Source: Thermoprotei archaeon
Lineage (GTDB): Archaea; Thermoproteota; Thermoprotei; Thermofilales; B20-G17
Direction: 5' to 3'
Assembly (NCBI GenBank): GCA_003650785.1
Contig: QMRW01000055.1
Span: 1 to 8,056, forward strand
DNA: 8,056 nucleotides
The notes under the pieces were generated by a model. That model worked only from the letters and a program-made list of their open reading frames with translations. It was not told the origin of the DNA and searched no databases. The translations under genes were made by a program, and so were the position numbers. Shown in pieces: positions 1 through 5,836 of this stretch (position 1 is the first letter of the stretch; every line of letters starts with the position of its first letter).

Positions 1-38
1 GCATCCTCTATTATCCTTTTAGATATTCTTTCAGCCAT
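1..38 (-). CDS. atpE: A-type ATP synthase subunit E, N-terminal fragment (runs off left edge)
   Basis: Only the first 12 codons are inside the window. They read MAERISKRIIED, followed by a partial Ala codon, which is a typical charged, helical opening for a peripheral-stalk subunit E. The ATG (38-36) lies 4 bases after the atpH stop on the same strand. A GAGGTC Shine-Dalgarno sequence, embedded in the last codons of atpH, sits 7 bases upstream. Subunits E and H form a heterodimeric coiled-coil stalk that holds the A1 head against the membrane stator. The assignment rests on position directly behind atpH and on the short N-terminus, so another coiled-coil ATPase subunit is not strictly excluded. 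Confidence 0.7.
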   Translation of the reverse strand, partial: MAERISKRIIED

Positions 39-42
39 TTTC

Positions 43-432
43 TCAGACCTCTAGTATGGTTTTCACGACGTAAGCTATTGCCTCTTCCTTTCTCTTTTCT
101 GCCTTATTCCTTAAGTCTTCACATATAGATTTAGCTCTGTTCATTAACAATTCTGCTTCTTTTTCCGCTTCTTTCTTAGCTTTTTCGAGAATCTTTTGAG
201 TCTTACGCTCTACCTCTACTATACTATTACGGTAACTCTCTTGATAGATCTTTAAAAGTCTCTCTCTTGTACTCTTTATTATCCCCTCGGCTTCTCTCTT
301 AGCTTTCTCTACTATCTCTCTAGCTCTATTTTCAGCATCTCTGATAATCCTCAATGCATTGAATATCTCTTCACCGGCATAGGCCTTCCACTGCTCGATA
401 AGTTCAGTCTCCTCAGTACTCGCACTGCTCAT
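43..432 (-). CDS. atpH: A-type ATP synthase subunit H (peripheral stalk)
   Basis: This 129-residue protein is almost entirely a charged coiled coil. After a short N-terminal tail (about residues 1-20) come repeated Glu/Lys/Ala/Arg heptad stretches, for example DAENRAREIVEKAKREAEG and KILEKAKKEAEKEAELL. It ends with the less charged AIAYVVKTILEV, a C-terminus characteristic of archaeal subunit H/G. In the family this protein pairs with subunit E to form the peripheral stalk. It is somewhat longer than the usual ~105 residues, the excess being the N-terminal tail. The ATG at 432 is preceded by AGGTG about 5 bases upstream. A downstream in-frame ATG is not needed, although the tail leaves some doubt about the true start. 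It is the first gene of a minus-strand unit that continues into atpE, and its last codons supply the atpE ribosome binding site. Confidence 0.85.
   Translation of the reverse strand: MSSASTEETELIEQWKAYAGEEIFNALRIIRDAENRAREIVEKAKREAEGIIKSTRERLLKIYQESYRNSIVEVERKTQKILEKAKKEAEKEAELLMNRAKSICEDLRNKAEKRKEEAIAYVVKTILEV
46..51 (-). promoter_or_regulatory. Shine-Dalgarno site of atpE inside the end of atpH
   Basis: GAGGTC forms the last two sense codons of atpH (Glu-Val), immediately before its TGA stop, and lies 7 bases from the atpE ATG. Termination on atpH and initiation on atpE are therefore physically linked, which would favour matched synthesis of the two peripheral-stalk partners. The coupling is inferred. 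Confidence 0.6.
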
Positions 433-462
433 ACCGGCACCTATTCGTCTCTTTGTAAAGAC

Positions 463-470
463 TATTTAAG
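463..470 (-). promoter_or_regulatory. Candidate TATA box for atpH-atpE
   Basis: Read on the minus strand, CTTAAATA resembles an archaeal box A. Transcription would begin about 25 bases further on, near 440-444, leaving a leader of roughly 10 bases containing the atpH Shine-Dalgarno site. No TFB-recognition element is obvious. It is one half of the divergent spacer 433-599 shared with atpF. Confidence 0.4.
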
Positions 471-540
471 TATTACTTGAATGCAGATCGATATGCCTTT
501 AGTATACTAGCAATAAGCTATTATTGATAACGTGTACAGG

Positions 541-564
541 TATAGTATGAAAAGGCTAATAAAT
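541..564 (+). promoter_or_regulatory. Candidate promoter region for atpF-atpD
   Basis: Two TATA-like stretches are present upstream of atpF: TATAGTAT (541-548) and TAATAAAT (557-564). The first would place the start of transcription near 570 and leave a ~30-base leader containing the GAGGG ribosome site. The second would give a leader barely long enough for that site. Neither is a strong match to box A. Confidence 0.25.
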
Positions 565-599
565 GATCCTAGAAGAATTTCAGAGGGCGAATAGATCTT

Positions 600-917
600 A
601 TGGGAAAGATAGCTGTAATCGCACGTGAAGATGTAGCAGCCTTATTTAGATGGGCTGGTGTTAGAGATAGTTTCAGTGTGAATACTGAGGAGGAAGCTAG
701 AGAACTCCTCTACAAGCTAGCTAAAGATCCGAAGTACACTTTGATAATTGTAGGTGCTAGCATAGCAGAGAAGATAGTAAGAGCTATAGAACTAATCACA
801 GCAGAACAAGAGTACCCCCTAATTATAACTATTCCAGAAAGGGGAGTTACACCTTCAAAGAGGATAGACCCACTAAGGGAACTTCTTAGAAGGGCCTTAG
901 GAATAGAGATAAAGTAG
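600..917 (+). CDS. atpF: A-type ATP synthase subunit F (central stalk)
   Basis: This 105-residue protein has the expected length and fold pattern of subunit F, a small alpha/beta protein of the rotating central stalk that binds subunit D. The N-terminal strand and helix (KIAVIAREDVAALFRWAGV, residues 3-21) match the family's usual VIGDEDTVxGFRLAGV, but the normally conserved Gly-Asp is Ala-Arg here. A central strand (TLIIVGASIAEKI) and PLIITIPERG follow. The C-terminal helix (DPLRELLRRALGIEI) is the segment that in the family extends toward D and the A3B3 head. The ATG at 600 has GAGGG at 583-587, a rather long 12-base spacing. The gene is the first of a two-gene plus-strand unit; atpD begins 13 bases after its stop. 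Confidence 0.9.
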   Translation: MGKIAVIAREDVAALFRWAGVRDSFSVNTEEEARELLYKLAKDPKYTLIIVGASIAEKIVRAIELITAEQEYPLIITIPERGVTPSKRIDPLRELLRRALGIEIK

Positions 918-921
918 CTTT

Positions 922-926
922 GGTGA
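922..926 (+). promoter_or_regulatory. Shine-Dalgarno site supporting the GTG start of atpD
   Basis: GGTGA lies 4 bases before the GTG at 931, in the 13-base gap between atpF and atpD. It favours GTG 931 over the in-frame ATG at 961, which would remove the conserved start of the N-terminal helix. Confidence 0.5.
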
Positions 927-930
927 GAGA

Positions 931-1578
931 GTGGCTGAGCTAGGAGTACGAGTAACTAGAATGGAACTATTTAAACTGAAAAAGAGACTCGAGGTAGCAG
1001 ATAGAGCTCGACAACTACTAGAGGAGAAGAGGAAAATACTTGCCATGGAACTGATGAAGTATGTTGATAAAATTAGGGAATTAAGGGAAAACGTGAATCG
1101 TAGCCTAGCTGATCTATACGATGCACTAGTAGATGCCGAGATGCTCATGGGTAAGAGTGTAGTGAGAGGTCTTTTGATACCGTCAGCTGATAGATTTGAA
1201 ATTGAGGAATCCAGCAGAAGTACTATAGGGATAAGCATTCCTGTATTAAAGTTAAAGATGACTAAAGGATTTATGGCAACAAATCCATATAGTTTTATAA
1301 CAACCTCGACAAAACTAGATGAAATAGCCGGTAAGGTAGATGATGTCCTAATCAGTGTAGTAGAACTAGCTGAGGCTCAAGCTACTGTAAAGAGATTAGC
1401 TGAAGAGTTGGATAAGGTTAAGAGGAGGGTTAATGCACTAGAGAGGATAGTAATACCAAAGATCCAACGTAGAATTAAGTATATAGAGATGAGACTAGAA
1501 GAAATGGAGAGAGAGGACATGTTTCGCTTAAAGAGGATTAAAACCTGTCTAGAGAGAAGACGTAGAACAGGAGTATAG
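931..1578 (+). CDS. atpD: A-type ATP synthase subunit D (central rotor shaft)
   Basis: This 215-residue protein is typical in length and architecture for subunit D, the long antiparallel coiled-coil axle that turns inside the A3B3 head. The N-terminal helix carries the family pattern VTRMELFKLKKRLEVADRAR then LLEEKRKILAMELMKYVD (about residues 8-47). The middle (about 65-130) is the less helical globular part. The C-terminal helix contains NALERIVIPKIQRRIKYIEM followed by RLEEMEREDMFRLKRIK, the most conserved part of the family. The start is GTG. It is co-transcribed with atpF, its binding partner. The minus-strand insertion-sequence relic begins within a few bases after the stop, but the D C-terminus looks complete. 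Confidence 0.93.
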   Translation: MAELGVRVTRMELFKLKKRLEVADRARQLLEEKRKILAMELMKYVDKIRELRENVNRSLADLYDALVDAEMLMGKSVVRGLLIPSADRFEIEESSRSTIGISIPVLKLKMTKGFMATNPYSFITTSTKLDEIAGKVDDVLISVVELAEAQATVKRLAEELDKVKRRVNALERIVIPKIQRRIKYIEMRLEEMEREDMFRLKRIKTCLERRRRTGV

Positions 1579-1579
1579 G

Positions 1580-2840
1580 TACAACTACCGCAGAGGTTCC
1601 TACTAGCTTTAAGAGAATAGCTCCATACCATGCTATAAGAAATGATACTTGTACGAATGGTTAAGAACTCCCTACTTAACGAGTCCATATTTCTTAACTG
1701 TTCAAAAGCCAAGTGCAGTACTCTACCGATTTACACTGATTCTATCTAGGATAATGATGATGTTTATAAGCTGATCTACCATCCCACTGTCATAGTACTA
1801 CACATACACAAATACGAGAGTGATCGTAGTTCGTATATATCCTTAGCTCAAAATGCTCTACTAATATTTCACCTTTGGCCCCTTCTCGACATTTCTCTCT
1901 CCAAGGGTTCCTATATACTATCTCCATCCATATTGAGTGTGGATATTTTAAAGGCTTATGTTCAGAGAGTTTCTGAATTCTTCACTTTCATTCTGTAAAC
2001 TCTATGAATATGATATAACTGTTCGATATCGTATCTAACCACTTTATTATTTATTAATGCTATTGCATTAATGAAATCTATATTAAATGTACTCCAATCT
2101 TTGACTTTAATCGGTTTAATATTTTTCTTGAAATTGATCATAAGCTTGCCATCTGTTATTAATTCCACCTATACTATTGAAGTCTCTTGAGAGCTGAGAG
2201 TATTTGTTTAAGTCTACTATAAAATATCGCTTTCTAGAGTTCCTAACGTAGGTTTTGATAGAACTGTATAATTATTCATTATCCATGTTTATCCTCTAAG
2301 CCCGACCATGGTAGTTAGTCATTTTATTTGTTCCTAATTTCTATCATCGAACATGAATTCATTTAACTCATTCCCTCGCCTTCATTATCAGAGTAGAATT
2401 CCAATGAGTCTATAAATTGGATAAGAATTTCTAGTAACAAAATTCCTGAATATCCTGAAAATAGAACTATTATGCAAGGTGCTATACTGATCTTCAGTAT
2501 TCTATTCCAGTAACCAGATGATATCATTTTGATGTATACAGTCCTTTTAGTTATCTTAGGTAGAGATTTAACCTTCCTTATGTAACGATAACCAGCCTTT
2601 AACAGGTCCTATAATGGAATGGATAGTACTATCGAATAGTGAGTTGAGTGCTTTCAATCTTTATAATTTATTCCTTAACTCCCTCCTTTGTTTTAAGCTA
2701 ATTTCAAATATACTTTCTCATTCTTAAAGAGCTTCACATATCTCATTGTAGTATAATGCTCTCCTCTTAATCATGAAATATTTAACTATTAAGTCCTTGA
2801 GTATCTCTATCGGTATACTATAAGCTTTAATTACTTGCAA
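1580..2840 (-). pseudogene. tnpB: tnpB (IS605/IS607 OrfB, RNA-guided nuclease family) pseudogene
   Basis: Fragments in changing frames line up with archaeal TnpB proteins. A TTG at 2840 opens LQVIKAYSIPIEILKDL and then KRRAL, up to a TAA at 2726-2724. At about 2712-2575 come QRRELRNKL, then DSTIHSIIGPVKGWLSLHKEG, interrupted by stops. After a frameshift, PKITKRTVYIK and later ILKISIAP appear (about 2575-2476). A clean 68-codon stretch from GTG 2168 to the stop at 1962 contains MINFKKNIKPIKVKDW and RYDIEQLYHIHRVY, the region around the first RuvC motif. Weaker matches RERNVEKG and GEILVEHFE lie near 1900-1840. A possible zinc-ribbon pair, SRNLCGSC, lies at about 1604-1581. The family pattern was judged by eye. 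TnpB proteins are about 400 residues when intact, consistent with this span. Confidence 0.75.
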
Positions 2841-3005
2841 GTATTCTTTCTACTTCACTTTCATGTATCCTATGTCTACCACTTAGAGTTCTCATTATCT
2901 CAATCTTTTCCCTCTAATCCACCAAGTTATGGTCTGACTACCTACATTAAGCAACTTTGCAGCCTCATTCGGCCTATATATCCATTCTTCACTCCACATA
3001 CACAT
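2827..3005 (-). pseudogene. MerR/IS607 TnpA-type helix-turn-helix fragment, frameshifted
   Basis: From ATG 3005 (or 2999) the minus strand reads WIYRPNEAAKLLNVGSQTIT and then WWIRGKRLR, before TAA at 2897-2895. In the next frame, RTLSGRHRIHESEVERILAS continues the same domain to TAA at 2829-2827. Together they form the DNA-binding head of IS607 TnpA serine recombinases and excisionases, where the consensus is RPxEAAKLLGVS...TxxRWxxxGK...RTxxGRHRIPESEVERIL. A single-base frameshift near 2900 breaks the reading frame. The catalytic resolvase domain expected next, with its nucleophilic Ser, is absent; the frame stops and overlaps the tnpB start instead. It begins about 8 bases after the stop of the upstream membrane-protein gene. 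Confidence 0.75.
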
Positions 3006-3012
3006 AACAGTT

Positions 3013-3300
3013 TCAAAGACTTCTCTTCTTATATCTCATCTCTCGACCTAGTCTTCTAAGCACGATGAATAGGTGAATCCACATGAATATTGTTCCTACT
3101 ATTGCCCCTATCATCATACCGAGAATTTCATTACCGTATTCCTTACCTATTAAGTAGCCTATTATTGCAAAGATTACTATATCAAGTCCTATTCCTAAGG
3201 TTTTGAACATAGTGATCTTGAGCACTGTGATTCGATCTGTAGACTCTTCCTTCTTATCAGTGTCCTCTATTAATTCCATTGAAGTGTCCGTAGCGGTCAT
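3013..3300 (-). CDS. Small two-helix membrane protein, AtpZ/AtpI-like (putative ATP synthase assembly factor)
   Basis: The 95-residue protein has an acidic hydrophilic N-terminus (residues 1-23). A first membrane segment covers about 34-52 (LGIGLDIVIFAIIGYLIG) and a polar turn KEYGNEI follows. The second segment, about 58-82, is rich in spaced glycines (GMMIGAIVGTIFMWIHLFIV), and the tail RRLGREMRYKKRSL is strongly basic. Two helices with the basic tail inside would put both ends in the cytoplasm. The hairpin with GYLIGKEYG and GxxxG spacing resembles bacterial AtpZ and AtpI, whose genes precede F-type operons and act in c-ring assembly or Mg2+ supply. Its place beside atpI and atpK fits that role, but the family match is by eye and the function is inferred. 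ATG 3300 is preceded by a weak GAGTGGG; Met8 is an alternative start. The insertion-sequence relic follows its stop closely, so the C-terminus may have been altered by the insertion. Confidence 0.6.
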   Translation of the reverse strand: MTATDTSMELIEDTDKKEESTDRITVLKITMFKTLGIGLDIVIFAIIGYLIGKEYGNEILGMMIGAIVGTIFMWIHLFIVLRRLGREMRYKKRSL

Positions 3301-3363
3301 GTTTTACCCACTCACACGATACTAAATTCAGTGTAGTTCAAATGACTTTCGATCCGTTATTCA

Positions 3364-3373
3364 ATATATATTA
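3364..3373 (-). promoter_or_regulatory. Candidate TATA box for the AtpZ-like gene
   Basis: The stretch ATATATATTA (plus-strand reading) gives TAATATATAT on the minus strand, a fair box A. Transcription would start near 3342 and leave a leader of about 42 bases that includes the weak ribosome site before ATG 3300. A second TATA-like stretch nearer the gene (about 3320-3327) would instead make the message almost leaderless. Confidence 0.35.
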
Positions 3374-3660
3374 CAACATCTCACCAGAAAGCTCTAATCT
3401 GATGAAATAAACAGCGAAAAATTAGATTTTTCTTTGATATTATTCTCTACTGATGACCGAGGTATCTAGCTGAAGCTTAGAGTTAAATTAAGTACAGTAC
3501 TAGTGAGAATACCAATAACCTCGAATTCCTTAGGAGGATGGGGACGATAACTTAACCTGTACTCTGAAGTCTTATCTAGAATAAGAGTACGAATCTATTG
3601 CCGAAGTAGAGAGAGTGAGAAAAATACCTTACTACGATCTTCTAGTAATACGTCTGAAAG

Positions 3661-3671
3661 AGAAAATTTTT
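3661..3671 (+). promoter_or_regulatory. Candidate TATA box for the atpI-atpK-atpC unit
   Basis: A purine-rich run (GAAAGAGAAAA) leads into ATTTTTTAG, a BRE/box A-like arrangement. Initiation about 25 bases downstream would fall near 3694, just before the AGGGGGCG ribosome site of atpI. It is the best-placed candidate before the unit but not a textbook match. Confidence 0.3.
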
Positions 3672-3695
3672 TAGTTCGCATAGTGGACTTCCCAT

Positions 3696-3703
3696 AGGGG
3701 GCG
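3696..3703 (+). promoter_or_regulatory. Shine-Dalgarno site fixing the TTG start of atpI
   Basis: AGGGGGCG lies 5 bases before TTG 3709. No ATG is available near the start of the conserved N-terminal sequence, and the next in-frame GTG (3730) has no comparable site, so this motif decides for the TTG. Confidence 0.6.
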
Positions 3704-3708
3704 TATAC

Positions 3709-5370
3709 TTGCTGAGAGCTAAACCTGTAGTGAAGGTTAGAGCAATAGTATACGGAAAATACATAGATGAGGTTATAAAGGCTATAGGGAGGCTCGGAGT
3801 TGCTCACTTAGTGGATCTGAGAGACAAATTGGATAAGTTGACAGGACTACTAGAAGCTGTACAACCAACAGAGGAATTATTTAAATGTTCGAATATTATA
3901 TCAAGAATAAATAGATTAGCAGAGGAGTTAGGTATATCGCTAAATGTGAGGAAAAAAATAACCAGAGTAATGAGCTTAGAAGAGATTGAAGAGGAGCTCA
4001 GCAGAATCGAGAAAAAGGTTGAAGAGGTAAGTAGTATGATCAGACGACTAGAAGAGGAGAGATCAACTCTAGAGGTCTCGGATGAGTCTAGAGAGCCAGT
4101 TGAACTAATTGAGAAACTAAAACTTAGAGAACTCTCTAAAGAAATTGAAGACAAACTATCGAACCTTCTGAGTATCGTTCAGGTCTATAAAAAGATAGAA
4201 GAGGTAAAGCAGATGCTAGCTAAAACGAGCAGTACTTACTTTATTGAGATGTGGGTACCAAAAGAGGACGTTAAAATTATTACTAACGCTATTAACGAAG
4301 CATCTAAGAACCTTGCTGTAATTAGTATAGAGTATAATATGTCGCATGAAAGTGTACCAGCAGTATTCAAGATACCGAGCTTCCTAGAGCCATTTACAAA
4401 ATTGGTAAATTCATATGGCCTTCCCTCAGCTCATGAAATAAATCCTACACTATTAACGGCTATAACTTTTCCAATAATATTCGGAATAATGTTTGCAGAT
4501 ATAGGACACGCCGCTACACTAGCTCTCGTGGGTGTAATAGCTACAATAGTTAAGAGGAGAATGAGAAAGAAGGAAATAGAACTCACGGGAATAGTAGGAA
4601 TGGTACTGGTAGCGGGCGAACTACTGATACTCTGTGGATTATGTGGAGTATTTTGGGGAGTGCTATTCGGAGAGATCTTTGGAACACATGAGTTCATGGG
4701 AATACACCTACACCCCATAGAGCTTATTAGGATAGGAAAAGAGGTTAAAATAGGTGGATTTACTCCCTCAGAGGATGTCATGACCATGTTTCACTTTGTA
4801 CTGTTTATAGGAGTATGTCATATAATGTTAGGCTTGATACTTAGCCTAGTCAATAAAATAATCAATAAAGAATACAAGGAAGTTATTCCCATGATCTTCT
4901 GGATATGGCTCTACGATGGAGCTGCATACGCATTCTTCACCTACGGCTCCTCTGTAGTATTTAGGTTCGACTTCTGGCTCCATAATCCACACCTCCTATT
5001 TCTACCGCTGGGACTTATGGCTGTGAGCGAGGCAATAATTAGGGGGACAGAGGGTATTACCCATGTCTTCATGTCCCTGATAGAATCTCTCAGCCATACT
5101 GTATCCTACGGAAGGCTACTAGCATTAAACCTAATCCATGCAAACATGAGCAAAATGTTCCTTCAGATGACCTATGGAGGAGGAGTAGCGCTTCAAGCTG
5201 TGGGTATAATTATTGGGACTCTATTGGCACTAGTACTAGAGGGACTAATAATATTCGTCCACACATTAAGATTACACTGGGTGGAGTGGTTCTCAAAGTT
5301 TTATATAGGAGGAGGCATTGAGTATAAACCGTTAAGAATAGAGATAGAAGGTATAGCGGTGGGGAGATAA
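3709..5370 (+). CDS. atpI: A-type ATP synthase subunit I (membrane stator a-subunit)
   Basis: This 553-residue protein is the stator that, in the family, supplies the ion half-channels beside the K ring. Residues 1-245 form the cytoplasmic arm: a proximal lobe (KVRAIVYGKYIDEVIKAIGR), a coiled coil at about 88-170, and the returning lobe with TYFIEMWVPKEDVK. Membrane segments follow at about 247-263, 266-283, 294-320 (with GVFWGVLFGEIFG), 357-381, 392-412, 426-440 and 490-515. SHTVSYGRLLALNL carries Arg469, equivalent to the essential Arg735 of yeast Vph1. EGLIIFVHTLRLHWVEWFSKF carries Glu511 and Arg521, matching Vph1 Glu789 and Arg799. The protein is 100 or so residues shorter than most archaeal homologues, the shortfall lying in the cytoplasmic arm. 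It starts with TTG and its TAA overlaps the atpK ATG by one base. Confidence 0.93.
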   Translation: MLRAKPVVKVRAIVYGKYIDEVIKAIGRLGVAHLVDLRDKLDKLTGLLEAVQPTEELFKCSNIISRINRLAEELGISLNVRKKITRVMSLEEIEEELSRIEKKVEEVSSMIRRLEEERSTLEVSDESREPVELIEKLKLRELSKEIEDKLSNLLSIVQVYKKIEEVKQMLAKTSSTYFIEMWVPKEDVKIITNAINEASKNLAVISIEYNMSHESVPAVFKIPSFLEPFTKLVNSYGLPSAHEINPTLLTAITFPIIFGIMFADIGHAATLALVGVIATIVKRRMRKKEIELTGIVGMVLVAGELLILCGLCGVFWGVLFGEIFGTHEFMGIHLHPIELIRIGKEVKIGGFTPSEDVMTMFHFVLFIGVCHIMLGLILSLVNKIINKEYKEVIPMIFWIWLYDGAAYAFFTYGSSVVFRFDFWLHNPHLLFLPLGLMAVSEAIIRGTEGITHVFMSLIESLSHTVSYGRLLALNLIHANMSKMFLQMTYGGGVALQAVGIIIGTLLALVLEGLIIFVHTLRLHWVEWFSKFYIGGGIEYKPLRIEIEGIAVGR

Positions 5371-5816
5371 TGGATCCTGGTATGATAGGAGCCCTAAGTG
5401 TGGCAATATCTATAGGAGGCTCTGCAGCAGCTGCCGCTTTCGCGATAATCTCAGTAGGAACAGCAATGGCCGGAGCTGGAACCGAAAGACCAGAAATACT
5501 GTCTAGAGCTATGATAGCTGTAGTATTAGGAGAAGCTATAGCAATTTACGGACTACTGGCAGCTTTCCTGTTAGTAACAGCACTACCAAAAATAACTACT
5601 TCTGAGGCTGCTAGTAAGGCACTAGCAGCATCACTTACAATGCTCATATCAAGCACAGCAGCAGGAGCAGGAATAGCATACTGTGGTTCTGCTATGACAA
5701 GTGCCATAGCGGAAAGACCTGAGACGTTTTCAGGAATTATTATATCAGTAGTTCTAGCGGAAGCTATAGGGATATACGGATTGCTAATAGCCTTCATGCT
5801 AATAAGTGCAATATAA
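5370..5816 (+). CDS. atpK: A-type ATP synthase subunit K (duplicated proteolipid, c-ring)
   Basis: This 148-residue, very hydrophobic protein is made of two tandem helical hairpins, so four membrane helices, as in 16-kDa V-type proteolipids. Each half has an Ala/Gly-rich first helix, a polar loop with Arg-Pro (GTERPEI about 37-43; AERPETF about 114-120) and a second helix with the ion-binding carboxylate: GEAIAIYGLL (Glu55) and AEAIGIYGLL (Glu131). Both halves therefore keep the carboxylate. No Gln is seen in helices 1 or 3 and no Ser/Thr follows either Glu, so the usual sodium ligands are missing and proton coupling is favoured (inference). The ATG overlaps the atpI stop in TAATG, with GGTGGGGAG just upstream inside atpI, indicating coupled translation. 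The ring rotates against subunit I and carries subunit C on top. Confidence 0.95.
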   Translation: MDPGMIGALSVAISIGGSAAAAAFAIISVGTAMAGAGTERPEILSRAMIAVVLGEAIAIYGLLAAFLLVTALPKITTSEAASKALAASLTMLISSTAAGAGIAYCGSAMTSAIAERPETFSGIIISVVLAEAIGIYGLLIAFMLISAI

Positions 5817-5836
5817 CGAGTGAAGGGACATCATAA

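Larger units (their letters stand above)
1580..3005 (-). mobile_element. Decayed IS607-like insertion sequence (HTH fragment plus tnpB relic)
   Basis: No intact gene lies between the atpD stop and the small membrane-protein gene. Reading the minus strand in all frames recovers, in order, a MerR/excisionase-type helix-turn-helix and then successive pieces of a TnpB (IS605/IS607 OrfB) protein, from its N-terminus to what may be the first zinc-ribbon cysteine pair. That order is the tnpA-tnpB order of IS607-family elements. Stops and frameshifts are spread throughout, so the element is dead. The family makes no terminal inverted repeats, and none is evident; the exact ends cannot be fixed. The element lies in a cluster of otherwise functionally linked genes, between atpD and the putative assembly-factor gene. 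Confidence 0.75.
3301..3708. other. Divergent intergenic region between the AtpZ-like gene and atpI
   Basis: This 408-base, AT-rich spacer separates two outward-facing genes. It holds candidate TATA boxes near each end and no convincing ORF, tRNA or repeat. A GGAGG at 3533-3537 is followed too closely by an ATG that opens only a five-codon frame. Two CTGATGA heptamers 51 bases apart (3399-3405 and 3450-3456) do not assemble into a C/D-box RNA. The length is more than two small promoters need, but nothing further can be supported. Confidence 0.5.

Noticed and set aside
897..1238. Open frame antisense to atpD start region
   Set aside because: Ser/Leu-rich composition typical of an antisense shadow of a Glu/Lys/Arg-rich coiled-coil gene, and atpD on the other strand is certain.
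1377..1712. Minus-strand frame across the atpD stop
   Set aside because: Most of it is antisense to atpD. Only the part beyond 1579 may be TnpB residue, and it is annotated as such rather than as a gene.
1966..2003. Inverted repeat AGAGTTT...AAACTCT
   Set aside because: Short 7-base arms around a 24-base loop, inside the legible tnpB stretch; likely chance and not a terminator or element end.
2835..3059. Plus-strand 74-codon frame
   Set aside because: It is the complement of the helix-turn-helix relic and the end of the small membrane-protein gene; Phe/Ser/His-rich, no ribosome site.
3399..3473. Possible C/D-box small RNA (CTGATGA at 3399 and 3450, CTGA at 3470)
   Set aside because: The first heptamer has no CTGA at a proper distance. 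The second has one 13 bases on but no C' box after it and no closing D box, so the pattern does not make an archaeal sRNA.
3532..3555. GGAGG followed by ATG in the 3301-3708 spacer
   Set aside because: Only one base separates them, and the frame ends after five codons.
3595..3807. Minus-strand 70-codon frame over the atpI start
   Set aside because: It overlaps the well-supported atpI start, has unremarkable composition and no ribosome site or family resemblance.
3804..4787. Two long frames antisense to atpI
   Set aside because: Ser/Ile/Pro-rich shadows of the coiled-coil and membrane parts of atpI.
5546..5797. Frame antisense to atpK
   Set aside because: Shadow of an Ala/Ile-rich proteolipid gene; no independent support.
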